Shown here piece after piece: positions 6,869 through 14,300 of a stretch of 17,175 bases of DNA. The position numbers were made by a program, and so were the translations under genes. The notes under the pieces were generated by a model. It was given only the letters and a program-made list of their open reading frames with translations. It was not told the origin of the DNA and made no database searches. The stretch comes from JBHELT01 sp046262935 (lineage in GTDB: Bacteria; Actinomycetota; CADDZG01; JAHWKV01), in NCBI GenBank assembly GCA_046262935.1, contig JBHELT010000059.1:1-17175 (forward strand), read 5' to 3'. Numbering within the stretch: the stretch's first letter is position 1; each line of letters starts with the position of its first letter.

Positions 6869-9064
6869 TCAGATCTCCAGGTCGGGGATGACATCGGGGG
6901 CCGCTATGTCGACAGCCCTTGCTGCACGATGCTTGGCGGGCTTGGGGCCCCCGTTGCCGGATCGGTTGGCGAACGCAGCGAGCGGTTTAGGCAGCTCAAG
7001 CCGCTTCACTTTGCTCAGCAGCGGTTCGAGCTCTGGACCAGCCATGGTTTCGCGCTCCAGCAGGAGCGTCACGATCTCGTCGAGGATGGATTTGTTGGCT
7101 TTGCAGATGGTGACAGCTTGCTCTTCAGCCTTGTCGAGGATCTTACGGATCTCGCGATCGACCTTGTTCAAGATGTCACCCGACGTGCTTTGAGACGCTG
7201 CGAAGTCGCGGCCCATGAAGACGGCGCCCTCGTGAAGAACCTGAAGGGTTCCAACTTCGTCGGTCATGCCATAGGTCGCGACGACTTTCCTCGCGAGAGT
7301 TGTCGCCTTTTGAAGATCTCCAGTGTTGCCTGTGGACATCTCACCAAATAGCAACTTCTCCGCCGCTAATCCCCCAAGCAGCGTCGTCAATTGGCCCTCG
7401 ATCTCCGAGCGCAACATGATCATGCGGTCGGCAGACGAGAACGTCGACGCATGGCCCAGCTGCAGACCGCGCGCGACGATCGAGAGTTTGAGAACACCGG
7501 TCTCCTGTCCTGCGCCACGCGCAACTACCGCGTGTCCGGCCTCGTGATACGCGATCAGGAGCTTCTCGTCATCGGTGAGGATGTGGCTCTTGCGTTCCGG
7601 ACCGGCGAGTACCCGGTCGACCGCTTCTTCAAGGTCTTGTTGAACGATCTCACTGCGATGGCGGCGGACCGCAAGCAACGCGGCTTCATTGAGGATGTTG
7701 GCGAGTTCTGCACCGGTGAAACCGGGGCACTGCTTCGCGATCGATGAGAGTTCGCAATCCGGCGACATGGGCCGGCCACGCGCGTGGACTTTCAATATCT
7801 CTTCACGCCCGCGCACGTCGGGAACGTCGATGACGATCTGTCGGTCGAAACGTCCCGGCCGCAGAAGCGCGGGGTCCAAGATGTCGGGACGGTTGGTTGC
7901 CCCAAGTACGGCGACGCCCAGTGAGGAGGAGAAACCATCCATCTCGACGAGCAACTGGTTAAGTGTTTGCTCGCGTTCGTCGTTGCCGCCACCAACGCCG
8001 GCGCCACGCATACGACCGGCGGCGTCCAACTCATCGATGAAGATGATGCAAGGGGCCATCTCCCGCGCTTGAGCGAAGAGGCTTCGCACGCGGGCGGCAC
8101 CAACACCGACCAAAGATTCAACGAATTCCGAACCGGAAAGTTGGATGAAGGGCACCCCAGCTTCGCCCGCAACTGCTTTAGCCAGAAGGGTTTTACCGGT
8201 TCCGGGGGGGCCTGCGAGGAGGACTCCCTTGGGCGCGCGCGCACCAACTTCGGCGAACTGTCCGGGGTTCATCAAGTAATCGACGACCTCTTGCAGTTCG
8301 GTGATGCCTTCGTCGATCGCGGCGATGTCTTTGAAAGTGATGGTTCCTTTGACGCCTTTCTTTCGACGTTGGATCTTTGCCGCGAACTTGCTGAATCCGA
8401 GGAAGTCGGAAGCGCCGCCCCCTGAGCCGGTGATGATGAGGAAGAAGAACGAAAATACCGACGCCAGGATGAGAAGCGGTACCAGGAATTGTGCGACGAA
8501 ACGCAGAACGCGCTTTCCGTCTTGGTGATCCCAAGAGATCTGTGTGTGCGATGGAGAGTTACGCAATTTGTCTTCGATGATGCTTGTCATCGCGCCAGAT
8601 TCGGGTTCGGCGACCCACGCCGTCTTAGGTGGTTTTGCTTTCGCCTCTACCGTTTGCGTAACTGCTGGTGCGGCCGTCGTACCGGGTGCAGTAACTGTCG
8701 TGGTTGCGGCAGGCGCCGGTGCAACTGTCGGTTGCTGCGCGACTTTCAAAACGATGTTCGAATCCATCTCCTTGAAGTGCGCCTCACTTATGAGACCCTG
8801 GTCGGCGAGCTCGTAAACCTTGGTCAACGTCAATTCCTGCCCAGGTCGTTCCGGTTGGATCTGATTTATCAAGAAGAAAAATGTTGCGAGCAAAGTGAAG
8901 ATCAAAAGAACCAAGAGCGGGCCGAACATCTTTTTGAATCCGGGCCAGCGAGGTTTGAATTTCTTTACGACTTTGCCGAACGCTGTTTCGAAGAATGGGG
9001 TCTTGCCGGAACCTTGGGCTCCGGGCTTTTTCGGGTCTTGTTTCTTCTTGGTAACCGAGGGCAC
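6869..9064 (-). CDS. ftsH: Divergent FtsH-family membrane AAA+ zinc metalloprotease
   Basis: The 731-residue protein is an ATP-dependent membrane protease. TM1 is about 47-66 and TM2 about 190-211. Between them is an extracytoplasmic domain with an Ala/Pro/Thr-rich insert (about 111-146). The AAA+ module has Walker A GPPGTGKT (285-292), Walker B IFIDELD (341-347) and the second region of homology with RPGRFDR (402-408). The protease part has zinc site HEAGH (507-511) and the likely third ligand Asp583. All catalytic residues are present. Oddities are the pore loop ESLVG (316-320), where FtsH normally has an aromatic (EMFVG), an IAAIDEG segment replacing the usual VAG-x-DEA, and IVARG in place of the usual I-x-PRG. 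The GTG start at 9064 follows an excellent AGGAGG site (complement of 9072-9077, 7-nt spacer). It is first in the run with pxpA, pxpB, pxpC and L1. It may be a secondary FtsH rather than the housekeeping one. Confidence 0.96.
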   Translation of the reverse strand: MPSVTKKKQDPKKPGAQGSGKTPFFETAFGKVVKKFKPRWPGFKKMFGPLLVLLIFTLLATFFFLINQIQPERPGQELTLTKVYELADQGLISEAHFKEMDSNIVLKVAQQPTVAPAPAATTTVTAPGTTAAPAVTQTVEAKAKPPKTAWVAEPESGAMTSIIEDKLRNSPSHTQISWDHQDGKRVLRFVAQFLVPLLILASVFSFFFLIITGSGGGASDFLGFSKFAAKIQRRKKGVKGTITFKDIAAIDEGITELQEVVDYLMNPGQFAEVGARAPKGVLLAGPPGTGKTLLAKAVAGEAGVPFIQLSGSEFVESLVGVGAARVRSLFAQAREMAPCIIFIDELDAAGRMRGAGVGGGNDEREQTLNQLLVEMDGFSSSLGVAVLGATNRPDILDPALLRPGRFDRQIVIDVPDVRGREEILKVHARGRPMSPDCELSSIAKQCPGFTGAELANILNEAALLAVRRHRSEIVQQDLEEAVDRVLAGPERKSHILTDDEKLLIAYHEAGHAVVARGAGQETGVLKLSIVARGLQLGHASTFSSADRMIMLRSEIEGQLTTLLGGLAAEKLLFGEMSTGNTGDLQKATTLARKVVATYGMTDEVGTLQVLHEGAVFMGRDFAASQSTSGDILNKVDREIRKILDKAEEQAVTICKANKSILDEIVTLLLERETMAGPELEPLLSKVKRLELPKPLAAFANRSGNGGPKPAKHRAARAVDIAAPDVIPDLEI

Positions 9065-9345
9065 AGCAACTTCCTCCTTTTGGGGTGAGCTCGGTCCTTG
9101 CCCGCGTGGAAACTAGGGCAGAACTGAATCGTCAATCATGGACCGGCGCGGCAGGCCTGTCTAATCGGACTGAGCGCAAGACCCACACCATTGGTTCGAC
9201 GGGTTTTCGCTGATTCCTGCTTCGAACTGAGATCCTTCCAATCCTGGCACCTCGCCGATCCTGGCTGAGCGCCGGTTTGACGCACGGCGTTAACAGCAGC
9301 TCCGCAGGCGTCAGCAAAGCGGGCCGAGCGAAAAAAAAGGACTTT

Positions 9346-9366
9346 TTTCCTGTCGCGAGCAGGAAA
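9346..9366 (+). other. Inverted repeat in the S2 leader or promoter
   Basis: The arms TTTCCTG (9346-9352) and CAGGAAA (9360-9366) are perfect complements around a 7-nt TCGCGAG loop. The T-rich 5' arm overlaps a T6 tract that could instead pair with the upstream A8 tract. Possible uses are an operator for a dimeric regulator or an RNA stem. It lies about 79 nt before the S2 start. Confidence 0.4.
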
Positions 9367-9416
9367 TGGGCATCCGACGTCGAAATCCCAGGAACATCGA
9401 AAAAAAGGCAGTGGAC

Positions 9417-9432
9417 GTGGGGGGAACCCCAC
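9417..9432 (+). promoter_or_regulatory. Six-bp hairpin with GGAA (GNRA) loop touching the S2 ribosome site
   Basis: GTGGGG and CCCCAC form a perfect 6-bp stem closed by GGAA, a GNRA-class tetraloop. The very next bases are the Shine-Dalgarno AAGGAGGA (9433-9440), four nt before the ATG. Such a stem can stabilise an mRNA 5' region or affect ribosome access. Confidence 0.5.
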
Positions 9433-9444
9433 AAGGAGGAGCGC

Positions 9445-10536
9445 ATGAAGGGAAAACTAGGCAAGACATTCCTTGTTGCGGTTTCGTCGGTGGCGATGCT
9501 ACTGGCGGCGACTGTTCCAGGATGGGCGGTTACCGGTTCTGACTCGACGGCCGACAACATCGACCCGATCCTCGTTAGGGGAGACGCACTGGTGAGCAAT
9601 CCCACCCTCCGTACCACTGCAACGCCTGGGGCCAACATCACCGGTTTCGAGCTAACCGCCTCTGGCACAACCATCACCGCAACCATCACGACCAGGGGTG
9701 CCATCTGGCAGTGCCCAGCGGCTCCTTGTGCCTATGACCAGTTGAAGCCGTATGGGGGCCAGGATCTGATGGTCCTGTTCCAAACCCCCGAACTCAACGC
9801 CTACGGTGACATCGGCTGCGCCGACGTCGCATGTACTGGTCAGAACCATTGGGCTCCATTGAACCCGCTGGACAATTTCTACTGGATGCTTCACTTCTCA
9901 GCCAACGACAGTGAGCAACGCAATGATGCTTCACTCGGGTATTACGACCCAACTGGTCGCCTCGAGGGACTGCCGCTGGAGCCGGGTATCGGTCAGACGT
10001 TCTTCACCACTGCCCAGCACAAGAGCACCGATTGCCTCGGGCCCGATCAATACCCCGGTGGAGTAGCGGGTCCCCTGCCTGCAGGAATCTCGAATAATGT
10101 CACTCTGAGCTTCCCAGCAGCGAACCAAGTCAGGATGACCGTGCCGTACGTCGCCCAATGGCGTACGAACAAAACTTGCCTCGGCCGTTCCAAGGAGATC
10201 ATCAAGCCTGGTGAGACCATTTCGAACGCAGTTGCCTTCTCGTGGCTCGACCACGAGATCGGCGGCCCGGATCCGGTTGGCCTGATCCTTGGATGGACCT
10301 GGTACACCGACTCGGTTCCGGCGCTCGAGAGTGGCTCTGGGTACCGCGTTGGTACGCCTGCCGGCGACCCGAACCCGTCACGCTATGCTGGCCCCAAGTG
10401 CCCGCTCACCGTGCGGTCGGCTGGTCCGTTCGCAGGTGGCGAGGTGAACCCGCTCTACGACGGGTCGCCGTGTACGATCGTCAACCCGGTTGGCCCAGGC
10501 TTCTCAGCATCGAACCTGAACACAACCGCTGGATAG
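9445..10536 (+). CDS. Secreted eight-cysteine protein of unknown function (S2), probable S1 paralogue
   Basis: The 363-residue protein starts at the ATG after a near-perfect AAGGAGGA site. The open frame extends 56 codons further upstream, but that part has no ribosome site and lies before the signal peptide. The Sec signal runs MKGKLGK, hydrophobic core 9-22, likely cleavage near GWA/VT at 28. I recognise no named family. The mature chain has eight cysteines (90, 95, 125, 130, 197, 245, 319, 343), including two close pairs (C-x4-C). Beta-rich stretches such as 218-238 suggest a beta-sandwich. The C-terminal CPL...NPL-x3-G-S-x-C pattern (319-343) matches S1 at 2382-3914, although the rest of the two proteins is only weakly alike. 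There is no anchor, so it is released or held by partners. It is followed by a strong hairpin and then by L2 and giant B on the same strand. Confidence 0.9.
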   Translation: MKGKLGKTFLVAVSSVAMLLAATVPGWAVTGSDSTADNIDPILVRGDALVSNPTLRTTATPGANITGFELTASGTTITATITTRGAIWQCPAAPCAYDQLKPYGGQDLMVLFQTPELNAYGDIGCADVACTGQNHWAPLNPLDNFYWMLHFSANDSEQRNDASLGYYDPTGRLEGLPLEPGIGQTFFTTAQHKSTDCLGPDQYPGGVAGPLPAGISNNVTLSFPAANQVRMTVPYVAQWRTNKTCLGRSKEIIKPGETISNAVAFSWLDHEIGGPDPVGLILGWTWYTDSVPALESGSGYRVGTPAGDPNPSRYAGPKCPLTVRSAGPFAGGEVNPLYDGSPCTIVNPVGPGFSASNLNTTAG

Positions 10537-10550
10537 GTAAAACGCTTTAA

Positions 10551-10581
10551 GAAAGAGGCCGGCCTGTGGCCGGCCTCTTTC
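10551..10581 (+). terminator. Perfect 14-bp hairpin terminator after S2
   Basis: The arms GAAAGAGGCCGGCC and GGCCGGCCTCTTTC pair perfectly around a TGT loop, starting 14 bp after the S2 stop. The outer edge (GAAAGAGG...CCTCTTTC) is nearly the same as in the S1 terminator. It should separate S2 transcription from the L2-giant B genes, or set a reduced read-through level. Confidence 0.85.
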
Positions 10582-10626
10582 GATTCTGCATTACCCTTGG
10601 CTTGTTATTAGACCCCTAGGCGGTGA

Positions 10627-11271
10627 ATGGCATTGACTCGCAGGTTGAAGATCGCGATCGCACTGGTTGCGATCGCCTTGCTCGCATCGGGGTGTAAGTC
10701 GGCCCCCAAGGGGCGCGACGGTTTCACTTTTCCAGGTCCGATCCCAGCTGCTGCGCAGAAGGCCAATCGGTCCCCGATCCCTGCAGGCTCACCCTTCCAG
10801 GCGAAAGACTCGCGGCCACCAGTCCCGGCTCCTTCGGTTGGTAAGACGGATGCAGGATGCGTCGAGGCCAAGCCGGTGCCCCTTCTTTCGCCTTTGCCTC
10901 AAGACCGCTCATGGGTCGCCGCTCAGATCGACGGCTCAGGCAGCTTCGGGACGGGTTGCGAAAAGATGGACCCGGGAAGTGATTGCCAGATCCCATTTCG
11001 TGGCGGATGGAAACTGATCGGTCACGCGACGGGGTCTATGGTGTTCCAAGTCTTCGAGAACGGCAGTTCGACCCCGGTTCGCAGTCCAGAATTGGGGGGA
11101 ATACCCACCGCCGGGAAGTTCAGTTCTGCCACGAGGCTGTTTTACAAGATCTCTCAGAACGCCAAACGGGCCACCTTCAGGGTTCTATTGAAAGACGAGG
11201 TTGGTCGCGTTGTTGCTCAGTCTGAGCCCGAGACCGTAACGTTGCCTGCGTGCTTCAGGGATAATCAGTGA
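10627..11271 (+). CDS. Lipoprotein (L2), paralogue of membrane protein L1
   Basis: The 214-residue protein has a lipoprotein signal: MALTRRLK, hydrophobic core 9-19, lipobox LASGC with Cys23 as the lipidated residue. A Pro/Ser-rich linker (about 27-95) includes a GFTFP motif. A C-terminal domain (about 110-208) follows with CQIPF (120-124), an acidic E-N-G turn, and AKRATFRVLLKDEVG (179-193). The same order is seen in L1 at 3990-4673, which is anchored by a membrane helix instead. No catalytic motif is visible, and it is probably an Ig-like or other all-beta surface module. The ATG follows an imperfect AGGCGGTG ribosome site. It lies 35 bp before giant B, so the two are probably co-transcribed and may act together outside the membrane. 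Confidence 0.88.
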   Translation: MALTRRLKIAIALVAIALLASGCKSAPKGRDGFTFPGPIPAAAQKANRSPIPAGSPFQAKDSRPPVPAPSVGKTDAGCVEAKPVPLLSPLPQDRSWVAAQIDGSGSFGTGCEKMDPGSDCQIPFRGGWKLIGHATGSMVFQVFENGSSTPVRSPELGGIPTAGKFSSATRLFYKISQNAKRATFRVLLKDEVGRVVAQSEPETVTLPACFRDNQ

Positions 11272-11306
11272 GCAGCCACCGCGCCTCTTCGCATACTGCC
11301 TGACCG

Positions 11307-14300
11307 ATGAGAGCAAGAACGATGGATACCCGAACAAGACCCTTCTTGCTTCTAAGCGTTGTCGCCATGTTCGCCACCTTGACCGTTGGGGCTGCTTTCG
11401 GAGCAGCGCGCGATTACCACTTCGATGAGAGTGGGATCCAAGGGTCATCCAACGCCGTGATGCAGCAAGTCACCGTGCCCGCAAGGATCGCGCGCGTTGA
11501 TTCGGTGCCTGGGTCTGCCGGAGCAGAAGTGTGGGCGATCGGCCTATCAACCGCAGAGCTTCCCGGTTGGGACCGCTCGCTCGGCGGACAGCAAGTGGTA
11601 TTCCTTCGCTACACGCGCTCTCAGGGTTTCTGGCAGTTGATCGGGCCACCGAAGGACGCATCCGGACAGAACATAAACCCCAGGCTCTTTTCCCTATCGA
11701 TGACATCGAGTGGAGAGGGTTGGGCTGTCGGGGATCATGGACTGGTTTTGCACAAGGCTTCTGGCGACACAGCTTGGGTCGAATCACCCGAGGCCGAGGC
11801 CGAGGCGCGGAGCGCTGGTGATGCTGAGTTGAAATCTGTCTCGGTAACCCCGGACGGCTCGTCGGGGTACATCGTCGGAGTTACATCGGGAACGGGGACG
11901 GCGGCTGGTTCGACGATCATGCGTCTGTCCGACGGACACTGGCAGAGAGAAACCATAAGTCCGGATCTGATCGCGGACGGACGTCCGGAACTCATCTCGG
12001 TCAGTGTAGTCAACTCCGATGAAGCTTGGGCCATAACTGGCGCGGCCACAAGAGACCTTCGGGTTTATCACCGAACCTCCGGGTTGTGGGTGCGCGTAAC
12101 TACCGATCCCGATCCTAGATACCCGATATTCGCAGGACCGCATCCGTCTCAAGCTAAGAACGGTGCGTTCAATCAAGGGGCTTATGGTGGCGCCGTCAAA
12201 GCCGATACGTCCGGAGCTTGGATCGGGGGGCAGATATTCCCATCGGATGTCCTGCATCCCACAGGCGATGCTCTTCGTGGTGATGCATCGCGACCGTTCG
12301 CCATACATGTATCCGACTCGGGTACCCAGGTCACGAGCTATTGCCCTGACCAGTATTCATTGGATCAAACAAGCGCTGGCCTTCAAGACTCGCGGGCCAT
12401 GTGCGATCAGCCATTTCCATTCTCGATCCTCGACCTAACCAGTTTTTCGCTCCTTCCAAACGGTGAGGTATTCGCTGGGGGAGTTGGTTTGTTCCACTTC
12501 GTGAACGGGGGGTGGTTCCACGAACCCGACTCCAACGGGTACTTGATCTCGATATCGATGTCGTCATCGAAAGAAGGCTGGGTCGCGACAACAGGAAATG
12601 CTTTCGGCGCAGGAGGTTCGGTCGTATCAAGTGAGAACACCTTGGGCCATTGGAGTGCGACGCCAGCGACACCGAGGGTTGCGCGTTGGCCTCAGCCACA
12701 AACCCTCCCATTGCACGGGGTTGCCGCGGCGCCTGACGGGTCTGGACGCGCATTGGCGGTTGGCGAAGAGGGGGCCGTCGTTGGGTACGCCCCTGATGTT
12801 GGCTGGGATCAGCAGACAAGAGTGGTGCTCGGGGTTCTTCATTCAGTTGCGTGGTCGGGGCCGAACACGGCATGGGCCGTCGGAACCAGAGGAACGATCA
12901 CCCAGTTCGATGGAACCAAATGGTCTGAGTCCCCCGAATCTCAAAAACTGACCAACGAGGCCCTCTTCGCAGTTGCATTCGTTAGCCCATCGGAAGGTTA
13001 CGCCGTCGGCTCCAATGGCATCATCCTGCGTTTCGATGGCACACATTGGTCAACGGACGCTGGCTCATCATCGGTCACGAAGAGGACGTTGTTCTCGGTC
13101 GCTGCCCGTCCTGGCACGATCATCGCCGTTGGCGCACAGGGGACCGTGATCGAAAGAAGCTCGGGGTCTTGGCATCACTCGTCGGCCGAGTCTCTTGCAG
13201 CAAGGTCAACCGGGGAGCCTTCGAACTTGCAGTCGGTCGCGGTGCTGCCTGATGGAACCGCGATCATCGGTGGGAATCAAAGCACGCTGTTGGTGAAGCA
13301 ACCGGGTTCCTCATTCCAGCCTCTTCCGCAACCAGTCGAGGGCGACATACTTGCGGTCAACGGGTCGCGCCAGGGCGGTGCGTTACGGCTGTTCGTAAGT
13401 GTCGATCCCGAAACCGGACCCAGCGCTACGAAATACAAAGGCGAGAAGTTATTCGCGACGCGCAGCACCCTTGTGACCTTCGAGGGCGGAACATGGAGAG
13501 ACGCAACATTGATGCGGCGTCTCACGACGTATGCAGGGTCGACCGATGGCTCCAATTTCTTGGATCCGATATTCGCGATCACGTTGGACGCTTCGGGAAC
13601 CGGATGGGGTGTTGGGGGATTGACTGCAAGTCAACCAGACGACACTCACATCGGAAGGCTTCAAGCCACATCATCGATCTACCGAGTCACACTGGGATCC
13701 GACCCAAGACCTGCTTTTTCACAAGCATCGGTTCAACTTCCTAAGACTGGCGTCAATTTTGCCTTCTTCGGTGAAACGTGGTGTTCACAAGGCCTGTGCA
13801 GCATGTCGATGGGCAGTGGTACGCAAGCCGACGAAGTTGCCCTTCAGATCAAGAAAGAGATCGAGACGGCGTCGCACCTCGCAAATGGTCCCAAGTTCGT
13901 GATGTTCGGGGGCAATGCGCGAGCGATCGGAATGCCCGAAGAGTTAGGTGAATCGAAAGGATTCCTGAGCAGTTTCAAGGGATTGCCGGTCTACGGTGCC
14001 GTTGGTAACCGCGATCTTTTCAATGGCATAAGCGAGACTATCCTTGGCCAGATCATGAGCGGAGCATCCATCATCTTGCCTAAGACGAGTGGGGACCCTG
14101 GGAACTGGAAAGAAGTGTTCGCTCACCAGTCTGCCCCGTGGGGCGATGGGCCTCTTCCGGCGAACATCCAAGAGCCGTCCTTGAAAACGGGCACCGGCAC
14201 CTTGCCAACTGCGGGACTGGCGCGCACGCACTATGCGTTCGATTACATGCAGAACGCCAGACCAAGTTTCCGTGTCATCGTGGTTGATTCGAGCAATCGT

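Larger units (their letters stand above)
9065..9444. promoter_or_regulatory. 380-bp divergent intergenic region between ftsH and S2
   Basis: No credible gene lies here. The region separates two divergent starts and should hold both promoters, but I could not place confident -35/-10 pairs. On the S2 side are an A8/T6 tract pair (9331-9348), an inverted repeat TTTCCTG/CAGGAAA (9346-9366), a further A7 run (9400-9406) and a GNRA-type hairpin abutting the ribosome site. On the ftsH side, TTGACG (complement of 9130-9135) is a -35-like sequence, with a TAGTTT only 14 nt downstream, which is too close to be convincing. Confidence 0.45.

Noticed and set aside
8489..9088. A 199-codon plus-strand frame opposite ftsH
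   Set aside because: It is the complement of well-supported ftsH coding sequence and is rich in Cys/Arg/Phe without any recognisable domain.
9277..9444. Upstream extension of S2 by 56 codons
   Set aside because: The extra part has no ribosome site and would bury the signal peptide; the ATG at 9445 has a near-perfect AAGGAGGA.
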